A stretch of DNA of 64,000 nucleotides from Heterodera schachtii (lineage: Eukaryota > Nematoda > Chromadorea > Rhabditida > Heteroderidae): NCBI GenBank assembly GCA_023374025.1, contig SIJG01000191.1:22494-86493 (forward strand), given 5' to 3'. Shown piece after piece: positions 24,104-36,412 of this stretch. Position 1 is the stretch's first letter. Every line of letters starts with the position of its first letter. Position numbers and translations under genes: made by a program. The notes under the pieces are model-generated. The model searched no databases. It was not told where the DNA came from and saw only the letters and a program-made list of their open reading frames with translations.

Positions 24104-27100
24104 AAACATTAAATAATTCATTTTAATCCACATGATTTTAATAGAGAATCACTCCGCAAATATTTAATTATTTTCAAAACTCAAAAAATAAAATAGTCTA
24201 ATTGCTCCTCAGATCTATGATGTTGTCTAGGATTTTCACATGAGAGGGTACGGCTTAAGAGAAATAGCAATCGTTACCGGATATTTATATAAAGAGTCTA
24301 TAGGAAAAATAATTAAAAACTGCTTAAGAGACCCAGAATAATAGGATGCTTTTTCTGCTGGCATAAAACATTAAATAATTCATTTTAATCCACAGGATTT
24401 TATTAGAGAATCACTCCGCAAATATTTAATTATTTTCAAAACTCAAAAAATAAAATAGTCTAATTGCTCCTCAGATCTATGATGTTGTCTAGGATTTTCA
24501 CATGAGAGGGTACGGCTTAAGAGAAATAGCAATCGTTACCGGATATTTATATAAAGAGTCTATAGGAAAAATAATTCAAAACTGCTTAAGAGACCCAGAA
24601 TAATAGGATGCTTTTTCTGCTGGCATAAAACATTAAATAATTCATTTTAATCCACAGGATTTTAATAGAGAATCACTCCGCAAATATTTAATTATTTTCA
24701 AAACTCAAAAAATAAAATAGTCTAATTGCTCCTCAGATCTATGATGTTGTCTAGGATTTTCACATGAGAGGGTACGGCTTAAGAGAAATAGCAATCGTTA
24801 CCGGATATTTATATAAAGAGTCTATAGGAAAAATAATTCAAAACTGCTTAAGAGACCCAGAATAATAGGATGCTTTTTCTGCTGGCATAAAACATTAAAT
24901 AATTCATTTTAATCCACAGGATTTTAATAGAGAATCACTCCGCAAATATTTAATTATTTTCAAAACTCAAAAAATAAAATAGTCTAATTGCTCCTCAGAT
25001 CTATGATTTTGTCTAGGATTTTCACATGAGAGGGTACGGCTTAAGAGAAATAGAATCGTTACCGGATATTTATATAAAGAGTCTATAGGAAAAATAATTC
25101 AAAACTGCTTAATAGACCCAGAATAATAGGATGCTTTTTCTGCTGGCATAAAACATTAAATAATTCATTTTAATCCACAGGATTTTAATAGAGAATCACT
25201 CCGCAAATATTTAATTATTTTCAAAACTCAAAAAATAAAATAGTCTAATTGCTCCTCAGATCTATGATGTTGTCTAGGATTTTCACATGAGAGGGTACGG
25301 CTTAAGAGAAATAGCAATCGTTACCGGATATTTATATAAAGAGTCTATAGGAAAAATAATTCAAAACTGCTTAAGAGACCCAGAATAATAGGATGCTTTT
25401 TCTGCTGGCATAAAACATTAAATAATTCATTTTAATCCACAGGATTTTAATAGAGAATCACTCCGCAAATATTTAATTATTTTCAAAACTCAAAAAATAA
25501 AATAGTCTAATTGCTCCTCAGATCTATGATGTTGTCTAGGATTTTCACATGAGAGGGTACGGCTTAAGAGAAATAGCAATCGTTACCGGATATTTATATA
25601 AAGAGTCTATAGGAAAAATAATTCAAAACTGCTTAAGAGACCCAGAATAATAGGATGCTTTTTCTGCTGGCATAAAACATTAAATAATTCATTTTAATCC
25701 ACAGGATTTTATTAGAGAATCACTCCGCAAATATTTAATTATTTTCAAAACTCAAAAAATAAAATAGTCTAATTGCTCCTCAGATCTATGATGTTGTCTA
25801 GGATTTTCACATGAGAGGGTACGGCTTAAGAGAAATAGCAATCGTTACCGGATATTTATATAAAGAGTCTATAGGAAAAATAATTCAAAACTGCTTAAGA
25901 GACCCAGAATAATAGGATGCTTTTTCTGCTGGCATAAAACATTAAATAATTCATTTTAATCCACAGGATTTTATTAGAGAATCACTCCGCAAATATTTAA
26001 TTATTTTCAAAACTCAAAAAATAAAATAGTCTAATTGCTCCTCAGATCTATGATGTTGTCTAGGATTTTCACATGAGAGGGTACGGCTTAAGAGAAATAG
26101 AAATCGTTACCGGATATTTATATAAAGAGTCTATAGGAAAAATAATTCAAAACTGCTTAAGAGACCCAGAATAATAGGATGCTTTTTCTGCTGGCATAAA
26201 ACATTAAATAATTCATTTTAATCCACAGGATTTTAATAGAGAATCACTCCGCAAATATTTAATTATTTTCAAAACTCAAAAAATAAAATAGTCTAATTGC
26301 TCCTCAGATCTATGATGTTGTCTAGGATTTTCACATGAGAGGGTACGGCTTAAGAGAAATAGCAATCGTTACCGGATATATATATAAAGAGTCTATAGGA
26401 AAAATAATTCAAAACTGCTTAAGAGACCCAGAATAATAGGATGCTTTTTCTGCTGGCATAAAACATTAAATAATTCATTTTAATCCACAGGATTTTATTA
26501 GAGAATCACTCCGCAAATATTTAATTATTTTCAAAACTCAAAAAATAAAATAGTCTAATTGCTCCTCAGATCTATGATGTTGTCTAGGATTTTCACATGA
26601 GAGGGTACGGCTTAAGAGAAATAGCAATCGTTACCGGATATTTATATAAAGAGTCTATAGTAAAAATAATTCAAAACTGCTTAAGAGACCCAGAATAATA
26701 GGATGCTTTTTCTGCTGACATAAAACATTAAATAATTCATTTTAATCCACAGGATTTTATTACAGAATCACTCCGCAAATATTTAATTATTTTCAAAACT
26801 CAAAAAATAAAATAGTCTAATTGCTCCTCAGATCTATGATGTTGTCTAGGATTTTCACATGAGAGGGTACGGCTTAAGAGAAATAGCAATCGTTACCGGA
26901 TATTTATATAAAGAGTCTATAGTAAAAATAATTCAAAACTGCTTAAGAGACCCAGAATAATAGGATGCTTTTTCTGCTGGCATAAAACATTAAATAATTC
27001 ATTTTAATCCACAGGATTTTAATAGAGAATCACTCCGCAAATATTTAATTATTTTCAAAACTCAAAAAATAAAATAGTCTAATTGCTCCTCAGATCTATG

Positions 27101-30100
27101 ATGTTGTCTAGGATTTTCACATGAGAGGGTACGGCTTAAGAGAAATAGCAATCGTTACCGGATATTTATATAAAGAGTCTATAGGAAAAATAATTCAAAA
27201 CTGCTTAAGAGACCCAGAATAATAGGATGCTTTTTCTGCTGGCATAAAACATTAAATAATTCATTTTAATCCACAGGATTTTAATAGAGAATCACTCCGC
27301 AAATATTTAATTATTTTCAAAACTCAAAAAATAAAATAGTCTAATTGCTCCTCAGATCTATGATGTTGTCTAGGATTTTCACATGAGAGGGTACGGCTTA
27401 AGAGAAATAGCAATCGTTACCGGATATTTATATAAAGAGTCTATAGGAAAAATAATTCAAAACTGCTTAAGAGACCCAGAATAATAGGATGCTTTTTCTG
27501 CTGGCATAAAACATTAAATAATTCATTTTAATCCACAGGATTTTATTACAGAATCACTCCGCAAATATTTAATTATTTTCAAAACTCAAAAAATAAAATA
27601 GTCTAATTGCTCCTCAGATCTATGATGTTGTCTAGGATTTTCACATGAGAGGGTACGGCTTAAGAGAAATAGCAATCGTTACCGGATATTTATATAAAGA
27701 GTCTATAGGAAAAATAATTCAAAACTGCTTAAGAGACCCAGAATAATAGGATGCTTTTTCTGCTGGCATAAAACATTAAATAATTCATTTTAATCCACAG
27801 GATTTTAATAGAGAATCACTCCGCAAATATTTAATTATTTTCAAAACTCAAAAAATAAAATAGTCTAATTGCTCCTCAGATCTATGATGTTGTCTAGGAT
27901 TTTCACATGAGAGGGTACGGCTTAAGAGAAATAGCAATCGTTACCGGATATTTATATAAAGAGTCTATAGGAAAAATAATTCAAAACTGCTTAAGAGACC
28001 CAGAATAATAGGATGCTTTTTCTGCTGGCATAAAACATTAAATAATTCATTTTAATCCACAGGATTTTAATAGAGAATCACTCCGCAAATATTTAATTAT
28101 TTTCAAAACTCAAAAAATAAAATAGTCTAATTGCTCCTCAGATCTATGATGTTGTCTAGGATTTTCACATGAGAGGGTACGGCTTAAGAGAAATAGCAAT
28201 CGTTACCGGATATTTATATAAAGAGTCTATAGTAAAAATAATTCAAAACTGCTTAAGAGACCCAGAATAATAGGATGCTTTTTCTGCTGGCATAAAACAT
28301 TAAATAATTCATTTTAATCCACAGGATTTTAATAGAGAATCACTCCGCAAATATTTAATTATTTTCAAAACTCAAAAAATAAAATAGTCTAATTGCTCCT
28401 CAGATCTATGATGTTGTCTAGGATTTTCACATGAGAGGGTACGGCTTAAGAGAAATAGCAATCGTTACCGGATATTTATATAAAGAGTCTATAGGAAAAA
28501 TAATTCAAAACTGCTTAAGAGACCCAGAATAATAGGATGCTTTTTCTGCTGGCATAAAACATTAAATAATTCATTTTAATCCACAGGATTTTAATAGAGA
28601 ATCACTCCGCAAATATTTAATTATTTTCAAAACTCAAAAAATAAAATAGTCTAATTGCTCCTCAGATCTATGATGTTGTCTAGGATTTTCACATGAGAGG
28701 GTACGGCTTAAGAGAAATAGCAATCGTTACCGGATATTTATATAAAGAGTCTATAGGAAAAATAATTCAAAACTGCTTAAGAGACCCAGAATAATAGGAT
28801 GCTTTTTCTGCTGGCATAAAACATTAAATAATTCATTTTAATCCACAGGATTTTATTACAGAATCACTCCGCAAATATTTAATTATTTTCAAAACTCAAA
28901 AAATAAAATAGTCTAATTGCTCCTCAGATCTATGATGTTGTCTAGGATTTTCACATGAGAGGGTACGGCTTAAGAGAAATAGCAATCGTTACCGGATATT
29001 TATATAAAGAGTCTATAGGAAAAATAATTCAAAACTGCTTAAGAGACCCAGAATAATAGGATGCTTTTTCTGCTGGCATAAAACATTAAATAATTCATTT
29101 TAATCCACAGGATTTTAATAGAGAATCACTCCGCAAATATTTAATTATTTTCAAAACTCAAAAAATAAAATAGTCTAATTGCTCCTCAGATCTATGATGT
29201 TGTCTAGGATTTTCACATGAGAGGGTACGGCTTAAGAGAAATAGCAATCGTTACCGGATATTTATATAAAGAGTCTATAGGAAAAATAATTCAAAACTGC
29301 TTAAGAGACCCAGAATAATAGGATGCTTTTTCTGCTGGCATAAAACATTAAATAATTCATTTTAATCCACAGGATTTTAATAGAGAATCACTCCGCAAAT
29401 ATTTAATTATTTTCAAAACTCAAAAAATAAAATAGTCTAATTGCTCCTCAGATCTATGATGTTGTCTAGGATTTTCACATGAGAGGGTACGGCTTAAGAG
29501 AAATAGCAATCGTTACCGGATATTTATATAAAGAGTCTATAGTAAAAATAATTCAAAACTGCTTAAGAGACCCAGAATAATAGGATGCTTTTTCTGCTGG
29601 CATAAAACATTAAATAATTCATTTTAATCCACAGGATTTTATTAGAGAATCACTCCGCAAATATTTAATTATTTTCAAAACTCAAAAAATAAAATAGTCT
29701 AATTGCTCCTCAGATCTATGATGTTGTCTAGGATTTTCACATGAGAGGGTACGGCTTAAGAGAAATAGCAATCGTTACCGGATATTTATATAAAGAGTCT
29801 ATAGGAAAAATAATTCAAAACTGCTTAAGAGACCCAGAATAATAGGATGCTTTTTCTGCTGGCATAAAACATTAAATAATTCATTTTAATCCACAGGATT
29901 TTATTAAAGAATCACTCCGCAAATATTTAATTATTTTCAAAACTCAAAAAATAAAATAGTCTAATTGCTCCTCAGATCTATGATGTTGTCTAGGATTTTC
30001 ACATGAGAGGGTACGGCTTAAGAGAAATAGCAATCGTTACCGGATATTTATATAAAGAGTCTATAGGAAAAATAATTCAAAACTGCTTAAGAGACCCAGA

Positions 30101-32776
30101 ATAATAGGATGCTTTTTCTGCTGGCATAAAACATTAAATAATTCATTTTAATCCACAGGATTTTATTAGAGAATCACTCCGCAAATATTTAATTATTTTC
30201 AAAACTCAAAAAATAAAATAGTCTAATTGCTCCTCAGATCTATGATGTTGTCTAGGATTTTCACATGAGAGGGTACGGCTTAAGAGAAATAGCAATCGTT
30301 ACCGGATATTTATATAAAGAGTCTATAGGAAAAATAATTCAAAACTGCTTAAGAGACCCAGAATAATAGGATGCTTTTTCTGCTGACATAAAACATTAAA
30401 TAATTCATTTTAATCCACAGGATTTTAATAGAGAATCACTCCGCAAATATTTAATTATTTTCAAAACTCAAAAAATAAAATAGTCTAATTGCTCCTCAGA
30501 TCTATGATGTTGTCTAGGATTTTCACATGAGAGGGTACGGCTTAAGAGAAATAGCAATCGTTACCGGATATTTATATAAAGAGTCTATAGGAAAAATAAT
30601 TCAAAACTGCTTAAGAGACCCAGAATAATAGGATGCTTTTTCTGCTGGCATAAAACATTAAATAATTCATTTTAATCCACAGGATTTTATTAAAGAATCA
30701 CTCCGCAAATATTTAATTATTTTCAAAACTCAAAAAATAAAATAGTCTAATTGCTCCTCAGATCTATGATGTTGTCTAGGATTTTCACATGAGAGGGTAC
30801 GGCTTAAGAGAAATAGCAATCGTTACCGGATATTTATATAAAGAGTCTATAGGAAAAATAATTCAAAACTGCTTAAGAGACCCAGAATAATAGGATGCTT
30901 TTTCTGCTGGCATAAAACATTAAATAATTCATTTTAATCCACAGGATTTTATTAGAGAATCACTCCGCAAATATTTAATTATTTTCAAAACTCAAAAAAT
31001 AAAATAGTCTAATTGCTCCTCAGATCTATGATGTTGTCTAGGATTTTCACATGAGAGGGTACGGCTTAAGAGAAATAGCAATCGTTACCGGATATTTATA
31101 TAAAGAGTCTATAGGAAAAATAATTCAAAACTGCTTAAGAGACCCAGAATAATAGGATGCTTTTTCTGCTGACATAAAACATTAAATAATTCATTTTAAT
31201 CCACAGGATTTTAATAGAGAATCACTCCGCAAATATTTAATTATTTTCAAAACTCAAAAAATAAAATAGTCTAATTGCTCCTCAGATCTATGATGTTGTC
31301 TAGGATTTTCACATGAGAGGGTACGGCTTAAGAGAAATAGCAATCGTTACCGGATATTTATATAAAGAGTCTATAGGAAAAATAATTCAAAACTGCTTAA
31401 GAGACCCAGAATAATAGGATGCTTTTTCTGCTGGCATAAAACATTAAATAATTCATTTTAATCCACAGGATTTTATTAGAGAATCACTCCGCAAATATTT
31501 AATTATTTTCAAAACTCAAAAAATAAAATAGTCTAATTGCTCCTCAGATCTATGATGTTGTCTAGGATTTTCACATGAGAGGGTACGGCTTAAGAGAAAT
31601 AGCAATCGTTACCGGATATTTATATAAAGAGTCTATAGGAAAAATAATTCGAAACTGCTTAAGAGACCCAGAATAATAGGATGCTTTTTCTGCTGGCATA
31701 AAACATTAAATAATTCATTTTAATCCACAGGATTTTATTAGAGAATCACTCCGCAAATATTTAATTATTTTCAAAACTCAAAAAATAAAATAGTCTAATT
31801 GCTCCTCAGATCTATGATGTTGTCTAGGATTTTCACATGAGAGGGTACGGCTTAAGAGAAATAGCAATCGTTACCGGATATTTATATAAAGAGTCTATAG
31901 TAAAAATAATTCAAAACTGCTTAAGAGACCCAGAATAATAGGATGCTTTTTCTGCTGGCATAAAACATTAAATAATTCATTTTAATCCACAGGATTTTAA
32001 TAGAGAATCACTCCGCAAATATTTAATTATTTTCAAAACTCAAAAAATAAAATAGTCTAATTGCTCCTCAGATCTATGATGTTGTCTAGGATTTTCACAT
32101 GAGAGGGTACGGCTTAAGAGAAATAGCAATCGTTACCGGATATTTATATAAAGAGTCTATAGGAAAAATAATTCAAAACTGCTTAAGAGACCCAGAATAA
32201 TAGGATGCTTTTTCTGCTGGCATAAAACATTAAATAATTCATTTTAATCCACAGGATTTTATTAGAGAATCACTCCGCAAATATTTAATTATTTTCAAAA
32301 CTCAAAAAATAAAATAGTCTAATTTCTCCTCAGATCTATGATGTTGTCTAGGATTTTCACATGAGAGGGTACGGCTTAAGAGAAATAGCAATCGTTACCG
32401 GATATTTATATAAAGAGTCTATAGGAAAAATAATTCAAAACTGCTTAAGAGACCCAGAATAATAGGATGCTTTTTCTGCTGGCATAAAACATTAAATAAT
32501 TCATTTTAATCCACAGGATTTTAATAGAGAATCACTCCGCAAATATTTAATTATTTTCAAAACTCAAAAAATAAAATAGTCTTATTGCTCCTCAGATCTA
32601 TAATGTTGTCTAGGATTTTCACATGAGAGGGTACGGCTTAAGAGAAATAGCAATCGTTACCGGATATTTATATAAAGAGTCTATAGGAAAAATAATTCAA
32701 AACTGCTTAAGAGACCCAGAATAATAGGATGCTTTTTCTGCTGGCATAAAACATTAAATAATTCATTTTAATCCAC
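24104..32776 (+). repeat. Satellite D main array, 262-bp monomer, ~33 copies
   Basis: AAACATTAAATAATTC recurs every 262 bp with very few indels, so homogenisation is strong. Monomers fall into classes by the word after CACAGGATTTTA (ATAGAG, TTAGAG, TTACAG, TTAAAG), by GGAAAA or GTAAAA after CTATA, and by TGGCAT or TGACAT. Local higher-order order is visible: a five-monomer cycle at roughly 27,000-29,600 and a three-monomer cycle at roughly 29,900-31,400. Each monomer carries a 33-codon HTH-like frame. The array ends abruptly at AATCCAC (32,776). Confidence 0.96.
24240..24341 (+). CDS. HTH-like micro-ORF of satellite D (first of ~33 copies)
   Basis: Thirty-three codons from ATG to TAA, closed upstream by an in-frame TAG. 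Residues 4-23 (in part LREIAIVTG...SIGKII) match the pattern of a helix-turn-helix of the transposase/resolvase kind: a first helix with REIA, a G at the turn, and a recognition helix ending in I-I. The same frame sits in every monomer of the main array at 262-bp steps. One copy (near 25,052) has a one-base deletion, one (near 26,099) changes Ala to Glu, and several change Gly to Val, but I saw no in-frame stop in the other copies. The domain is too short to fold as a full HTH domain, so the monomer may derive from a transposase or an HTH-bearing gene. Translation is unproven. Confidence 0.35.
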   Translation: MRGYGLREIAIVTGYLYKESIGKIIKNCLRDPE

Positions 32777-34904
32777 TTTTCAATACGGAAATGATACACA
32801 AATTATCACCTGAGCTGTTGCACTAAATTCGGTTCTTACAAATTAGCGAAAGAAAAATAAAAGGTAAAAATAAATTTTGGGTTAATTTAATAAAAAACCA
32901 AAAATACACTTTCTTTATATCATAAATAAAAAATATTGTACCAATAATAAAACTGGTAGACTAAAAATTGCTGATTAAAATAAATTATAAGCAAACAAAA
33001 CATTGTAGAAAAAATAAACAATAAATTATTTATTTTAATTATGTAAGATTGCAAACAGTCTTAAAGCTGAATTAGTGAATTAAATGATTTAAATAAAAAA
33101 GCTATTAAAAATTCAGTCAATTGCAAGAATGGTTGATCAAGGTCTAGAGGACAATTATTCGCATATACTTGGTATTATTACTAAGAATAGTTCAATATTA
33201 AATACCAACAAAAAAAAATAAAGAAACAGCTTTTTATATAATTCAATTTTAAACAATTTTTAATCTTATTTTAATTTTTCACTTTATATATAATAAATAA
33301 AATTGCTTGCAATTCATTTCAGAACTTTCTTTTTTTCATATTTATAATTATCAAATCGCTATTTTTGCAGGAATTACCTGACCGGTGTTTTCATAATAAA
33401 ATTTTTTATCTAAAAAGTTAAACTTGAGTAAGATATAATCTTTATTATAGTTTTTTTTAATTTAGCGTTAGGTTAATAAATATTAAATTAAAAATTTCTT
33501 ACGCTACTATTTTTCTTTATTTCATAATTTTTACATAAATACAAAAAGCTGTAATTTTGAATAATATTATGTAATTAATATTATTAAATTTAAATAATCA
33601 AATAAATTGTTATTAATTCAAAAACTTGTCGATTAATGAAAATGACAAAAGGCAAATATTAAAAGGATAAATGTTAATTCCCCTTATTAACAAGAATAGA
33701 TTTAGTGATTAATTGTAGTTAAACAGCTAGCTGTTCGTCGGTGCAGATTTATCGGTGATTAAATGAAGTGTGAATAGATTTGTGTTGATTAATTGTCGAC
33801 CAGTGACTTACAATAGGAAGTGGTGTGTGAAAAATGGTGAAAAGACTTAAATACGGTACAAAATGAGGGGGCGAGGGGCAAAATCATATGGAAAATTGTT
33901 AGTAAATAAGTGTGATTAATATCTGAATAAAGCAAAAATGGTGCAAATAATGGTGAATAATCAAAAATGCTCGTCAACAGCGGTAACAATAAATAAATAC
34001 GAAGAGAATAACAACATTTAAAATTTTTATCATTTGTAATGATTTTTAGTTTCTTTTTTGTATTTCGTTGGTATTTTTAATTCGTTTTTTCTTGGAATTC
34101 GGCCGGCGATCTCCCTTTTTAATTAATGTCGAATTTTTTATAGAATTATAGAAAAATTTTATAGTTAAAACTTATAAGATTAATTTTATTATGTTTCCGT
34201 CAAGAATTTAATTTGTTTTCTATTATTAAAAATGGTAAAATAAAAAAATAAGAGCCGCATTTCACTTTTAGTATAAAAATAGGCAAATAATTTAATTTTT
34301 AAAATTTCTCTTTGGCGAGCAAATCATTTGCTTATTTTCATTAATTGATCTATTCAATTAGCGCGATGAATTATTAGACAATAATTAAGCAACACTAATG
34401 GACGAAGATTCACATATTCAAACAATTTCTACACACATTCATTTTCATTTGAACATGAATGGACAAATAAAAAAAAGTTTGGTCATTTGTTTGTGTATTT
34501 ATTTTTGGCAATGAAACAAAAAAAAATTGCAAAAATTTTATAAAAATTATTTTATTTTTAAAAAATTTTGATGAATGAAATATTATTTTATTTTAAAAAT
34601 ATTTACGTCAAAATTGGAAAAAGTAAAAATCTAATTTTAGTAAATCATTTTTATCCAAAATTATTCATCTTCGATTTTGTATATTTATGTAAATTAATTG
34701 TTAATTTAAATTAATCAAAATGTAAATTTTTTACCCAAAAAATTAAATTAACTAATCGGATATGAATTAAATGGATAAAAAATCATAATATTAGACAAAA
34801 ACCGTGGATTTTCGAAATTTATGGCATTGGAAAAAGGTGCCAAACCATTTTGGCGCAATGTACTTTCCATTGAATAAATAGCTAATAATTATTACCAATT
34901 AAAA
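32777..34904. other. AT-rich interval beside the satellite block
   Basis: Unique-looking A/T DNA starts abruptly at TTTTCAATACGG. A patch at 33,690-33,800 repeats GTTGATTAATTG-like words three times, imperfectly. A ~210-bp direct repeat (33,993-34,210) lies here. An imperfect inverted repeat (TGGAAAAA...TTTCCA) sits at ~34,829-34,871, just before the secreted-protein relic. No gene otherwise. Confidence 0.5.
33993..34210 (+). repeat. Direct repeat, left copy
   Basis: Shares ATAAATACGAAGAGAATAA, then TTAGTTTCTTTTTTGTATTT and, after a diverged patch, AACTTATAAGATTAATTTTA with 36,207-36,412. Weaker similarity precedes both (33,626-33,678 with 36,170-36,206). The pair flanks the secreted-HTH relic. 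It could be duplicated upstream regions of two paralogues or ends of an unknown element. Confidence 0.75.
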
Positions 34905-35560
34905 ATGAAATTTTGTCTATTAGCAATTTTATTTTTAATCACTTTAATTGATCAAATCGGAACAGAAAAAAAAAGATGGAACAAAAGTCATTTGGCGAAA
35001 TATTTGGAGAAAAATGGTTAGAAAAAGAAGAAGAAAATTTGGAAGAAAAAAAAGAAAGAATTGGAAAATATTATAAAACAAAAGAGAAAAAAAAATAAAA
35101 AGAAAAATATCAAAAAAATTGGGGACAAATTGCAAATATATTTATTAATGGATTAAAGAATTAGGACTTAATCAACAAATACAAACAAGCTATAAATCAA
35201 AAACTGATAAAGAAAAAATCGAAATTTTACAGTACAAAAATTTATTGAAATAAAAAATGAATATAAAGAAAAAAGAAAATATTCAAGAAAAGGACGGAAA
35301 CAAAATTATGCCGAAATTTCAAAGTAAATTGGAGTTAGTCGTACTTTAATTGAAAGATGGAAAAAACAATTAGAAATTAACTGCAAAGAAATAACGAAGG
35401 ATGAGAAAATGGAAAAAATGAAAATTTATTGGGAAATAAAAACGGAAAATCCAAAAATAAGTGACAAAAAAATTGTAAAAACATTGAAAATTAGTAAAAA
35501 ATAGCATTTTAAGATGGAAAAACAATTTGTAGAAGAATTATTTTAAGAAAAAAGAAGAAA
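34905..35560 (+). pseudogene. Broken gene for a secreted, Lys-rich protein with HTH segments
   Basis: The ATG at 34,905 opens a 38-codon frame starting with a clear signal peptide (MKFCLLAILFLITLIDQ), then charged sequence to a stop at 35,021. Homologous-looking reading continues in the next frame (GEIFGEKWLEKEEEN, from ~34,976), then another (ELGLNQQIQ, from 35,149), and returns to the first frame at ~35,240. There KGRKQNYAEISK, an in-frame TAA, and IGVSRTLIERWKKQ form a typical helix-turn-helix. A second HTH-like piece (KIVKTLKIS then SILRW) follows at ~35,470-35,520. Every shift falls at poly-A runs, so some may be assembly errors; the TAA inside the HTH is not. The combination of signal peptide and HTH repeats would suit a secreted nuclear-acting effector of a plant-parasitic nematode, but that is inference. 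Promoter and introns are not resolved. Confidence 0.5.
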
Positions 35561-35825
35561 TTTTTTTCTGCAATTTCTCCTTCAATTTTTTTCCATGCAT
35601 TTTTTTTTGAATAATTTTCTTTCTTTTTGCTTTATTTTATCTTTTTAAAATTATATAATTATATGGAGCGCGGAGACCCTTTTGACATTCCTTTTGATCA
35701 TTTAATTTAAATTTAAATTATATTTATGCATTTTGCCAATTTTATTTTTTTATTTTTGTTTTGCTTTTGCATTTGGTCACAATTTTACAACTTTTTGATC
35801 TTCGATTTTATCTCTTCTGTTTTAA

Positions 35826-36011
35826 ATTGGCGCTCCTGGTCTACAAACCCTCCAAACTTTTCAGAACTGTCAACAAGTAGCACTGATTGAGGATTTTGTT
35901 TTGGATTTGGAAATGGAAAATCAGAGCAACGCCTCGACCCATCGCGGATCAGGGCGTGAAGAAAATGGAGCGACGAACAAAATGCGGAAAACGGCGGAAA
36001 TTGAGGTTTGA
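35826..36011 (+). CDS. Candidate exon of an unknown gene
   Basis: The frame stays open for 61 codons in DNA that is GC-richer than its flanks. A strong nematode-type acceptor (CTTTTCAG) ends at 35,864, and a GAG|GTTTGA donor lies at 36,005. An exon 35,865-36,005 would be 141 nt, phase 0. It encodes NCQQVALIEDFVLDLEMENQ followed by a Ser/Thr/Gly/Glu-rich tail with KMRKTAEIE. Alternatively the frame ends at the TGA at 36,009. In-frame sequence after that stop also looks coding (CRHRFWDRIWTEVLISV). No domain is recognised. It lies between the secreted-HTH relic and the right copy of the direct repeat, and may be a stranded exon or a gene relic. Confidence 0.35.
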   Translation: MGAPGLQTLQTFQNCQQVALIEDFVLDLEMENQSNASTHRGSGREENGATNKMRKTAEIEV

Positions 36012-36206
36012 ATCATGGCAATGTGCAGGCACCGATTTTGGGACCGAATTTGGACCGAGGTGTTGATCAGCGTTACCCACAGCCGTGAAGATATTTTTGT
36101 TAAAATATATTTTTAATTTAATTTTTATTTTTACAAAGCGCCAAATTATTTTTGTTATTAAATTCAAAAATTTTTGTTGATTAATAAAAATGGCAAATAT
36201 AAAAGG

Positions 36207-36412
36207 ATAAATACGAAGAGAATAATAACATTTTAAATTTTTATCATTTATAATGAATTTTTAGTTTCTTTTTTGTATTTCGTTGGTATTTTTAATTCGT
36301 TTTTTTCTTGCAATTCGCCAATCTCCCTTTGTCGAAAGAGTTAAATTGCTTCAACTTTTTATAGAATTATAACTTATAAGATTAATTTTATTATGTTTCA
36401 GTCAAGAATTTA
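36207..36412 (+). repeat. Direct repeat, right copy
   Basis: Partner of 33,993-34,210, same strand, 2.2 kb apart. The shared last part ends at GTCAAGAATTTA; after that the two diverge. Confidence 0.75.

Noticed and set aside
10279..32776. CRISPR-like array
   Set aside because: Monomers are 124-356 bp and contiguous with no unique spacers; these are eukaryotic satellites.
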